Shown here one piece after another: positions 16,071 through 24,290 of a DNA stretch of 64,000 nt. The first letter of the stretch is position 1. Each line of letters opens with the position of its first letter. The translations under genes and the position numbers were made by a program. The notes beneath the pieces were generated by a model. The model did no database searches. It saw nothing but the letters and a program-made list of their open reading frames with translations, and was not told the DNA's origin. This DNA is from Aved-18 sp964606665 (lineage in GTDB: Bacteria; Cyanobacteriota; Vampirovibrionia; Obscuribacterales; Obscuribacteraceae): the NCBI GenBank assembly GCA_964606665.1, contig CAZSHS010000003.1, positions 62,001 through 126,000 on the forward strand. The letters are read 5' to 3'.

Positions 16071-17543
16071 CTATGGGTGGCGTTTGGCGGTTGCCAAATC
16101 TTTGTCAGCTAATTCCTTTTGACCCATCGCTTGGTAGGCTTCAGCCCGTTTCAAAAGGGCTGGAGGACCAGCTCCCAAGCTAATTGCTCTGGTTAGATCC
16201 CGAATGGCGTTTGGAAAGTTTTTGGCGCCAAGATAAGCTGTACCTCGCAATTTCCAGAACGTTGAATCTCGCGGGTCCATATTTAAAAGACAATCGTAGT
16301 CTTTTATAGCATCTGAATAATTTTTCAAAGCTAGAGCTGATGAGGCGCGGGCTTCCAACAAATTATCGTCTTTGGAATTTTGTTTGATTAATTCAGACAA
16401 TATTTGTATAGCCTCTTTGTGGCGGGCCAGATTTTGGTTCGTTCGGGCTAATTCATAGAGATAGTCGGCGCGACCATTTGTGATCTGGCACATTTTTTTG
16501 TAATCGTCTGCTTTTTTTACTTGCAGGTTTTGTCCATCATAAGCGACGGCACGAGCTTCCAGGGCGGGGATGAAAATTGGATCTATGTTTAATGCGCAAG
16601 AGCAATCTTGAATTGCTTTGTCTAAATTGTGAGTTTCTAAATAGAGTCTTGCGCGCTCAAGGTAGACATCTTTCAAGCGATAGATCACTCGTTCCCAGTT
16701 GGAAATTTTTAGATTGTGAGGACACAAAGGCTCAAATGACCAGTAAACAATGCGTGTTCCTGGTTTTGATTCGATGATTTTTGACAAGTCAGCAATTGCT
16801 TTGTCGAACTGTCGGCGTTTTTTATATGCCTGAGCTCGCAACCAATAAGCTTTCAATTCTAGATTTTTGTCATTGGCCAAGACTTTATTCAAGTCTTCGA
16901 TGGCTTTATTTTCAGACCCTAATTTTAAGAGCAAGTGCGCTCTCGCCAGTGGTATCAAATAGTTCTTCGGATCAGACTTTGCGCGCTCGGTCAAGTCTTT
17001 TACGAAGAATTTTCGACGAGCATCAGTTGGGCTCAAAATAGCCTGAGTTGTCCAAAATGCTTTTTCTGCAGTCTTTAAAATGGTATCGGCTTCTTTTGTT
17101 TTGCCTAACTTGCGCAAAGCCTTAACTCTATTGGTCTGGATAGTTGAGTCGTCGGGCAAAATAGTGGCTAGTTTGTTTAGATCCACTAGAGCTTGAGGTA
17201 ATTTATTCGTGTTGAGAAAATAGTAAGAACGCCTATTCAACGCGGATATATTGTATGGATCGACTGAAAGCATTTTATTGCAGTTTTTCAAAACAGCATT
17301 GTAGTCTTGAAGATAAACATCAGAGTAGGTGAGTAAATCCATCGCCGGAATACTGTTTGGCGAAGTTAGCAATATTTTGTTTAGAAGTATATGTGCGCCT
17401 GGCAGGTCATCCTTACACACTAACTCTTTGGCTTCGATAATGGCTGCATCTTCATACACTCGAACTTCGCCTGCAAAAGTTATTGTTTGATCAAGACAGA
17501 AGAGTGCAACAAGTGCTGAAATTTGAATCAATTTTTTATGCAT
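16071..17543 (-). CDS. Secreted TPR protein
   Basis: 490 residues with a signal peptide (LIQISALVALFCLDQTITFAG, cleavage near residue 25). The remainder is an array of about ten TPR or TPR-like units (for example PQALVDLNKLATILPDDSTI; NAIRDLTRAISLGAGPPALL), including units that read A.RG.AY..... It should form a superhelical scaffold outside the cytoplasmic membrane. It overlaps the end of the AI-2E transporter gene by 8 bases and is last in a leftward operon of four genes. No enzymatic motif is seen. Confidence 0.85.
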   Translation of the reverse strand: MHKKLIQISALVALFCLDQTITFAGEVRVYEDAAIIEAKELVCKDDLPGAHILLNKILLTSPNSIPAMDLLTYSDVYLQDYNAVLKNCNKMLSVDPYNISALNRRSYYFLNTNKLPQALVDLNKLATILPDDSTIQTNRVKALRKLGKTKEADTILKTAEKAFWTTQAILSPTDARRKFFVKDLTERAKSDPKNYLIPLARAHLLLKLGSENKAIEDLNKVLANDKNLELKAYWLRAQAYKKRRQFDKAIADLSKIIESKPGTRIVYWSFEPLCPHNLKISNWERVIYRLKDVYLERARLYLETHNLDKAIQDCSCALNIDPIFIPALEARAVAYDGQNLQVKKADDYKKMCQITNGRADYLYELARTNQNLARHKEAIQILSELIKQNSKDDNLLEARASSALALKNYSDAIKDYDCLLNMDPRDSTFWKLRGTAYLGAKNFPNAIRDLTRAISLGAGPPALLKRAEAYQAMGQKELADKDLATAKRHP

Positions 17544-18573
17544 CGCCGGTCATTTCCTGGGTTATGCTTGGCTGACTATTCATTGGTTTGAGATAAAATT
17601 CTTCCGCTAAAATCATCAAAATGGTGGCAATAGGAACCGCGATTAGCGCACCTGGAAGTCCCATTAGGCTGCCACCAATTAGAATAGCAAAGAGCACCAA
17701 AAGCGGATCTAGCTCGACTGCGCTTCCCAATAATTGTGGAGTGATGAAATTGCTCTCAAGCCACTGTTCGAAGAAAAACAACAATATCGTCAAAACGAGA
17801 TGAGTGCTAGATTGATTAGAAGCCACAAGCAATGCTAGTAGAGTTGCTGATATCGAACCAACGAATGGAACGAGATTCAAAAGTCCTGCAATGATGCCCA
17901 AAATTAGCGAGTACTTTACTCCGATCAAGAAGAGTCCACAACCAAGAATAGAACCTACAGCAAGACAAACCATCAGTTGACCGCGAACATAACCCCCAAG
18001 CCTCGCTTCAAGTGGTTTTATCAAACTTGATATTCGGGCTCGATATGCAGGAGGAACCCATTCAAGTCCTTCTTTCCAAAGTCGAGCGGCATTGCTTACA
18101 AAGTAGCCTGTCAAAAAGATTACTAATATGGCACTTATCAAACAATTGAAAATATTGGATGTGAAATCCATCGCATGATGAACGCTCTGCGATACGATTT
18201 TTCGAATTTCTTCACTGCCGATTTCTAAGGCGGAGGCTCGTTCACCAGCGAGTTCTTTCAAATTGGAGTAATTTTCGTGTAGGGTTCGACCGTACTCTGG
18301 CAGATTTTCATAAAGATTGTGAGCCTGGTCTTTCAAGGTCGGATAGAGCAATCCTGCTGCTAGCAGATAAATGGCTCCTACCGATAAAAACACAAGCGCT
18401 ACAGTGACAAAACGTGGAATTTTGAGTTTTTCCCCTTGTTCAGCCAAAGGAGCTATAGCGGCAGATAGTGTACCTGCCAAAACAAATGAAACAAAAATTG
18501 CTTTCATTTGAGCTGCCATGAAAATCAAAAATAGGACCAGGACAGTTAGCGTGATTTTCAGGGCGTTACTCAT
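17536..18573 (-). CDS. AI-2E family transporter
   Basis: 345 residues with about eight membrane segments and the family layout: two N-terminal helices, a polar amphipathic region (GRTLHENYSNLKELAGERAS), then GYVRGQLMVCLAVGSILGCG, and the conserved region LVPFVGSISATLLALLVA...LEPLLVLFAILIGGSLMG-like (here LDPLLVLFAILIGGSLMGLPG). Members are PerM/YdiK/TqsA-type exporters; substrates range from autoinducer-2 to ions and are not predictable. Overlaps its upstream neighbour by 4 bases (ATGA) and the TPR gene by 8 bases. Confidence 0.9.
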   Translation of the reverse strand: MSNALKITLTVLVLFLIFMAAQMKAIFVSFVLAGTLSAAIAPLAEQGEKLKIPRFVTVALVFLSVGAIYLLAAGLLYPTLKDQAHNLYENLPEYGRTLHENYSNLKELAGERASALEIGSEEIRKIVSQSVHHAMDFTSNIFNCLISAILVIFLTGYFVSNAARLWKEGLEWVPPAYRARISSLIKPLEARLGGYVRGQLMVCLAVGSILGCGLFLIGVKYSLILGIIAGLLNLVPFVGSISATLLALLVASNQSSTHLVLTILLFFFEQWLESNFITPQLLGSAVELDPLLVLFAILIGGSLMGLPGALIAVPIATILMILAEEFYLKPMNSQPSITQEMTGDA

Positions 18574-20120
18574 AATTCTATTTTCTCGATTGCCAGGGCT
18601 GAACTGCCTGAAGGAATGAATATGCCGATTTGTTCAATTGAATCATTTGTAAGCCAATGAAGTTCGTTTTTCAAATTAGCTCTTAGAATTTTGTTGTTTG
18701 AAATTTCTAAAGGAGCAGAAAAAAAACCTTCTTCGTTATTTCCTTTCCATATCCAGTTTACTCGCGTATCTGGTTGGAGCGGAAAAGCAAGCGTAATCTT
18801 GACATTATTTGCCTCCCGAGGATTTATTTTGACAGAAGCGAGCATTATCCCGACCCCGTTTTTTAAACCATATCCGTTAACGGATATGGTTTTAGCTTGA
18901 CTCAGGGGCTGCCGGCGAGCTGGTCCGGCGCTCAGATTCAAGTAACTTTTAGATTTTTCAAACCAGCAAGTAGAACTTAGAGTGTCTTGAGCAATCCAGT
19001 CTGAAGATGATACGTCTGTAAGTTTGTTAGAGCCTGAAATTAATTGTGGCTTCAAGTCTTCAAAGCTAAGACAAATTTTGCTATCACCGGAATGATTAAT
19101 TCGTTGCGATTTTAGAGATTCGTACAACTTGTCGTTTTGGGAGATTGCTTGAATAGAATTCCAGGCTGCAACACCTTTACTGAAGCAAAAAACAGACATC
19201 AAAACAGAGCCACAAAGAGCCAGAATTAGAGAGTGCTTTTTACTCAAAACATCGAAAACTGGAAGACTAGCTATGACGAGTAAATACACTAGCGGCACCG
19301 AGGACAAATTTGCTTCGCTTACAGTTTTGAAAAATTGAAGTTCTGGATGTGGTAATAAGTTAATTGCTGTCCAGAAGACGCAGAATAGAATCGGAGCTAA
19401 AAAGATTTTGCCAGTTAAAAGTCTTACTAAAAGCAAAAGCGCAAAGGCTAGCCATTCGATTTGGACAATAGAAATGAGATTGGGCATTGCCGAAAATGCA
19501 TAATTGTTAAAGAAGAACAAAGGACCGTAGCATAGGGTGAGTGCGGTGCAAAGTGTTACGAACAAAGGCAAAGGCTTCGATTGAGGGTTTAATTGAGGCG
19601 CGGAAGGGAAGCTAATTGTCGGGTTTGAAAAATATTTGTTTGGTAAAAAAATAGTAGCAAGAACGGCACCACTCAAACTGAATATGAAGCTAGATAAGCC
19701 GCATCCTAACGAAAATAAAAGCGCAATACAAAAGTAAAAGAGATAGTTCTTTTCTTCTAATAGTAAGTATCGAAGATATATAAATATCGGCAAAACTGCG
19801 GCGAAGGTAACTAAACTATTGAACGGATAAGTTATTGAGGTCCATTCAATAGTCAGAAAAAACCAGACAAAACTAGCCCAAATAGCTGCAGTTGCTTGCA
19901 TTTTATTGGAATAGCGATTGGCAATTTCAAAAAATAGAAGTCCCACTATTACAGATGTTGATGCGTCAATTAAAAGTCGAAAACTAAAACCACCAAGAAT
20001 GCAGGAAATAATATTTTCAATAAATAAAGCGCATGCAAGAATCACGAGCAGTCCCAGCATGAATTGCACTCTTGCTGAAGAATAGTCCATGTGATTCGAT
20101 TCAATAATTTGGATTTTCAT
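18570..20120 (-). CDS. Polytopic membrane protein with C-terminal beta-rich domain
   Basis: 516 residues. Residues about 15-320 hold about ten hydrophobic segments. Residues about 410-516 form a beta-rich domain ending in LHWLTNDSIEQIGIFIPSGS. That end resembles the end of the larger neighbour (WLLTDIVHRLSVVIASGNS), so the two genes probably share a domain. No catalytic motif is seen. Residues 410-419 (KTISVNGYGL) are encoded by a perfect palindrome copy placed in frame just where the C-terminal domain begins. It starts at the TAATG overlap with the stop of the upstream glycosyltransferase-like gene. Likely role: partner in surface-polymer assembly, by context only. Confidence 0.7.
   Translation of the reverse strand: MKIQIIESNHMDYSSARVQFMLGLLVILACALFIENIISCILGGFSFRLLIDASTSVIVGLLFFEIANRYSNKMQATAAIWASFVWFFLTIEWTSITYPFNSLVTFAAVLPIFIYLRYLLLEEKNYLFYFCIALLFSLGCGLSSFIFSLSGAVLATIFLPNKYFSNPTISFPSAPQLNPQSKPLPLFVTLCTALTLCYGPLFFFNNYAFSAMPNLISIVQIEWLAFALLLLVRLLTGKIFLAPILFCVFWTAINLLPHPELQFFKTVSEANLSSVPLVYLLVIASLPVFDVLSKKHSLILALCGSVLMSVFCFSKGVAAWNSIQAISQNDKLYESLKSQRINHSGDSKICLSFEDLKPQLISGSNKLTDVSSSDWIAQDTLSSTCWFEKSKSYLNLSAGPARRQPLSQAKTISVNGYGLKNGVGIMLASVKINPREANNVKITLAFPLQPDTRVNWIWKGNNEEGFFSAPLEISNNKILRANLKNELHWLTNDSIEQIGIFIPSGSSALAIEKIEL
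18865..18892. repeat. Interspersed 28-bp palindrome, copy 6 (perfect, in a gene)
   Basis: Perfect copy within the 516-residue membrane protein gene. The gene strand reads it as KTISVNGYGL without disturbing the frame. Confidence 0.95.
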
Positions 20121-22760
20121 TATTTAACCATTTGAAAAATCAGAGGGTCACTAAAATAACCAACCACATTGCTGTTGGCATCAAGAGCGGCGATGAGGTC
20201 GAGTACCGGCTTCGCGCCTTCGTCATCAGCTGACTTGGCCTCGAGCGCCTTGAGCGCCGACCCGCGGATGACCGCGGCGTTGTCGCCGTCGAATTNNNNN
20301 NNNNNCACTAAAATAACCAACCACATTGCTGTTGGCATCAAGAGCGGCGATGCGCACTTCATAGTAACCGGGGCCGTTTAATTTATTTGTTTCGATACTG
20401 ATTGTGCCGTTTAACGCTGTGATTGTTTTTGAAATCATTGCATCTTTGCTGAACACGTTTTCTCTAAAACTTTTGCTTGTGTGTTCAAACCAGGTATTGG
20501 GTTTTGAAACTTCAAGACGTGCTGATTTGGCTCCAGTGACATTTTGCAAATCGTAGTCAACTTTGAAATTTGTCATTTTTTGAGTGAGATAAAAAATGCC
20601 GTCGGGACTTAAGTATCCCTCTACATAGTCATGATGTTTTAGGCTCGGAATTAAATTGTTGCCGCAAAGAAGACGCAATTGATTGACTCGAATAGGAGAA
20701 TTGCCAGATGCGATAACAACAGATAAGCGATGGACGATATCCGTTAAAAGCCAAGTCTTGTGCTCGCTTAATGGAAAAATAAAGCTGTTTGATTTTTGAT
20801 CGAAATTGGCGATGATTGCATTTTCTAAACTGACTTGTGACTTGCTTGGTTCATTCCAGGTCAATGCCAACGTGGCACTAGATGGCGATTCAACAAGTAG
20901 CTGGACAAATTTGTAGTCACTGGATTTGATATCTAATATAGGAGAACTAAAAATCTTGCCGGGTGTTAAATCGATTTGTTTGTTAACTACAAGATCAGGT
21001 TGAACATCCTTTTTGAGCGAACTTAATTGTACTTCTGACAATTTTTTCTGATTACGATTCCAGTAGTAAATATTGAACTTATCTTTTTGTTGGTTCATTT
21101 GCTCCAGTCGCGAAAAATTCAGCAAATCCGGTGGACCAAATAATGCCGGTTCAAAAGTGTGAACTCTCTCGCTCAAGTGGAGCGAAGCGTCAACCAGCGG
21201 TGGCTGCAACAAGATATAGAGCATGCTGCCGTTGTAGAGCATATGGGCGCCGGCGTACCTGTTTGGAATGTTTAAAAGAGCCAGATTTTTCTTTGGTCCG
21301 ATTTTTCTGCCTTCGTTTTCGAGTGCCACTTTGAGTGCTTTTACTTCCTCGCTAGCACGATACCAGGCTAAATTATTTACTTTGGTGGCGTAGAAATTGA
21401 GACTGGTAGCGGACAGAAACAATATCGCTACTGCGGAGGTAAGCGAAGTTTTTGTGCCAGTCGAGATTTTGTTCCAGGCTCTTTTGTTTGAATAGATCAG
21501 GTCGACAGGAACGCTTATCATGGCTGCCAGCGCCAAACAAAAAGGTGCACTGGCTAGAAATGCAAAACGTGCTCCCGATAGACTTTCTGTCAAATTCCAG
21601 ACAGTTATTGTTGGCAGTAAGGAAAGCAAAAACCAGCTAAAACAAAACAGTAATAATTTGGAACTTCGCTTTACTGTGCTCTTTAGAGTAAGTGAACAAA
21701 TTAAAAAGAACGCAACGATGCTTGCGTACAAGATATTTGTCAAAAGTACAAGTTTGTTGGGTGACTGAAAAATTTCGCGATTATAGGGGTAAAAGAAAAA
21801 TTCCCAACCACCCTTAATTAAGAATCTGTGCAAAAAGTCTTCGAAGCTCGAATCGCCAAGCGAGCCTTGATAGCCACCTACAAAACTTCCCAGTGCTAGA
21901 GTGCGTGCTAACAAATAAACGCACAATATAATCCAATAAATGTAAGTTTGCGCCAAAATCTCTTTCAACCTAAGGCCAAAACTCGTTTTTTTATTCGACG
22001 GGAAAAAGAATAGATAAGATACCAGTGTCAAAGGCAGTACCACTGCCATCTCTTTTGAAAGTAAAGCTAATACGAAAAAAGAAAGACTGAGTATTGATGC
22101 ATGTTTTGCCGAGCGGGGTTGTTCTTTCGCGTTCGGTTCGTGACTTAGAATGTTTGTTTGTTTCAAAAAAAAGTAAAACGAGTAGAAGTAAAAGCAAGCG
22201 CATACACTGTCGACTCTTGCAATAATCCAGGTTGCTACTTCAGTATGGAGAGGAAAAAGTATGAACAGAGAGCTGGCTACCAGAGGAAAAGTCCCACTGA
22301 ATTTTTTGTTATTTATCTCTTTGGCGATGGAATAGATGCCCATGGCGCAGAAAAAATAGAACACCAGATTGCTTAAGTGATAGCCCCAGGCGTAATACTG
22401 AAAGAGCATATAGTCCAAAGCCATGGTCAAACTAATAAACGGTCTGTAAAAACTAGTTCCCTGGGTTTGGAGCCAGGTAGACCAAAAATTTTGTAAGAGC
22501 AAGCTAGGGTTTCCGGCAAATACCTGTTTCAGATAATTTAAGTGCATAAAATCGTCGGCTAAAAAATAACAATTAAGCGACTGATTGAAACAAAGGAATA
22601 CAGCAACTAAACCATAACCGTTAACGGATATGGTTTTGGAGCTAAGGCGGAACAACCACTGGTACAGATTTAGTGGCGCAGAGGGCGGCTCTTTGAAACC
22701 GACAAAGCTTTGTTTTCTAGTTAACAGGGCTGCCGGCACGGTGACAATCCAGGTAATCAA
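20120..22760 (-). CDS. GT-C/PMT-like membrane glycosyltransferase (interrupted by assembly artefact)
   Basis: Large membrane protein with about 11-12 segments in the first 440 residues. The first loop LADDFMHLNYLKQVF with acidic DD, followed by SFYRPFISLTMALDYMLF and LFPLHTEVATWIIARVDS, resembles the PMT/TMTC-type GT-C fold that uses polyprenyl-linked sugars. Residues about 560-820 are a beta-rich extracytoplasmic part. The frame is broken at 20296 by ten N with a duplicated 47-bp flank; deleting 20149-20305 restores a continuous 827-residue protein ending DPLIFQMVK. Residues 42-51 (KTISVNGYGL), just before the first membrane helix, come from a palindrome copy. The start is a TTG without a strong ribosome site and may be wrong. 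Confidence 0.75.
20149..20195. repeat. 47-bp duplicated contig end (left copy)
   Basis: Identical to 20306-20352. Both encode the ALDANSNVVGYFS part of the glycosyltransferase-like protein. The duplication sits on either side of a foreign 100-bp tail and ten N, so it is an unmerged contig overlap and not a biological repeat. Confidence 0.9.
20196..20295 (-). other. Foreign EF-Tu-like fragment, probable assembly chimera
   Basis: 100 bases at about 67% GC, far above the surroundings. The minus strand reads FDGDNAAVIRGSALKALEA and continues VLDLIAALD, matching the elongation factor Tu region (usually FPGDDTPIVRGSALKALEG). It is fused at the shared ATCGCCGCTCTTGAT-type sequence to the glycosyltransferase-like gene and stops at the gap. 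Best explained as a chimeric contig end from another, GC-rich organism. Confidence 0.85.
20296..20305. other. Assembly gap (10 N)
   Basis: Ten N at a scaffold joint. The sequence after it repeats 20149-20195 exactly, so the gap has negative true length: the contigs overlap. Confidence 0.95.
22609..22636. repeat. Interspersed palindrome, copy 7 (in a gene, one mismatch)
   Basis: AAACCATAACCGTT followed by AACGGATATGGTTT; one A:A mismatch, the same intermediate state as copy 5. The glycosyltransferase-like gene reads it as KTISVNGYGL, the same frame as copy 6. Confidence 0.93.
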
Positions 22761-22844
22761 GGTCTGCTGATCAACTAGAGTAGGTTACCCTAATATTAAT
22801 AGTAAAACGTGTATTCTTTTAATAATTACTTCAATTAATACCAT

Positions 22845-24284
22845 TTGACAGCTAAACACCAAAATCCTGACCCAAAAAAATTGATCTTCCCTATGAACTT
22901 TTTATGGGGGGCAAGTGCTTCGCATTTTCAAACTGAGGGATATGGACAGGAGGCTGAACTAGGTTTGTCAGACTGGTCTAACTGGTCGCATGAGCCCGGA
23001 AATATTGCAGATGGGTCTGTGGCAGACAGCGCGTCAGAATTCTACGACCGCTTCGACACAGACATTAATATCTTAAGTTCGCTAAATTTGAACGCTTTCA
23101 GGACAAGTATCAATTGGGCTGCATTATTGCCAGATGCCCCTGAAAAGGGCTTGAAACGAACCCCAAATCCGCAATTGCTTGAGTACTATAAGCGCGTTTT
23201 ATCCAGCCTGCAGGATTCGGGCATAAAAACCTTTTTGACACTTTTTCATTTTGCATTACCAAGCTGGCTTGCTGCTGAAGGTGGCTGGTTGAGTCCGCGA
23301 GCAGTGGATGAATTCAGATATTTTACCGAAATCCTGGCTAAAGAAATCGGTCAATATGTCGATTACTGGAATACCGTAAACGAGCCAATGGTCTACGTTT
23401 ATCAAGGATATGTAAGTGGCTACTGGCCGCCGGGAAAAAAGTGCGATTATTACAGTGCCTTTGCCGCCGTCCGCAATTTGCTCTCTGCTCATGCTGAATC
23501 GTATCAGGTATTGAAAGAGCATTGTCCCCAAAGTCCAGTTTCGTTCGCGAATCACTGGAGACCGTTTATTCCTCTTCGCGTCTGGAATCCATTGGATCAT
23601 ATGGTTTGTTATTTTCGCGATCGCGTATTCAATCATTTGTTTCCATATAGTATAAGCACCGGGCGATTCGAGCTTCCTGTCCCGCTTTCGCACATGCAAG
23701 AATTTCGTAGTCTTAATGGTGAAATCAAAAATTTGAAAGACAGCATGGATTACATAGCTGTCAATTATTACACTCGAGAGTTTTCGTTGTTTGCACTCAG
23801 TTGGCCGCCAGATTTTTTCGGTCGCCAGGCGGAAGAATCCTACTTAAAAGTTTCAGATATGGGATGGGAAGTTTATCCCGAGGGCATGTACAAAGTTCTG
23901 GTTAAGGATATTGCGCCTTATCGTTTTGACAAGAACATGAACGAGCGACCCGTCATGATTACAGAAAATGGCTATGCGCAAAACTTTTCGCCCGAGATGA
24001 AAGATGGCGAATGGTCGCTTGAAGACCATGAGAGAGTCGATTACCTGGTATCTCATTTGATATCGGTGCACAAGGCAATCAAAGCCGGTGTAAAAGTTAT
24101 CGGCTATTTGCACTGGTCCCTGACCGACAATTTTGAATGGGCAGAGGGGCTTACTCCTCGTTTTGGACTGGTGCGAGTCAACTATTCAGACCAATCGCGA
24201 TCGCTGCGCAAAAGTGCCACGGAATATGCCAAAATTGTAAAGGACAATTCAATTCCTGTATCTTTTCAGTTGAAAGAAAGTTGA
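22845..24284 (+). CDS. Glycoside hydrolase family 1 (beta-glucosidase-like)
   Basis: 479 residues. GH1 TIM barrel with FLWGASASHFQTEG at the N-terminus, the acid/base Glu in WNTVNEP (E180), the nucleophile Glu in MITENGYA (E374), and the C-terminal aglycone-site segment YLHWSLTDNFEWAEG. It hydrolyses beta-glucosides, beta-galactosides or related sugars; specificity cannot be read. No signal peptide, so cytoplasmic. The TTG at 22845 gives the normal N-terminal length, but an ATG at 22893 is possible. Divergent from the membrane operon and followed after 6 bases by dsbD. Confidence 0.92.
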   Translation: MTAKHQNPDPKKLIFPMNFLWGASASHFQTEGYGQEAELGLSDWSNWSHEPGNIADGSVADSASEFYDRFDTDINILSSLNLNAFRTSINWAALLPDAPEKGLKRTPNPQLLEYYKRVLSSLQDSGIKTFLTLFHFALPSWLAAEGGWLSPRAVDEFRYFTEILAKEIGQYVDYWNTVNEPMVYVYQGYVSGYWPPGKKCDYYSAFAAVRNLLSAHAESYQVLKEHCPQSPVSFANHWRPFIPLRVWNPLDHMVCYFRDRVFNHLFPYSISTGRFELPVPLSHMQEFRSLNGEIKNLKDSMDYIAVNYYTREFSLFALSWPPDFFGRQAEESYLKVSDMGWEVYPEGMYKVLVKDIAPYRFDKNMNERPVMITENGYAQNFSPEMKDGEWSLEDHERVDYLVSHLISVHKAIKAGVKVIGYLHWSLTDNFEWAEGLTPRFGLVRVNYSDQSRSLRKSATEYAKIVKDNSIPVSFQLKES

Positions 24285-24290
24285 GCCAGA

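Noticed and set aside
20226..20362. A real EF-Tu-related gene or gene fusion
   Set aside because: The segment is only 100 bases, has foreign GC content, abuts ten N and is bracketed by an exact contig overlap.
20738..20750. Half-site-like ATATCCGTTAA within the glycosyltransferase-like gene
   Set aside because: The encoded WLLTDIV aligns with the conserved WLT.D segment of the sister protein, so it is part of the ancestral domain and only one arm is present.
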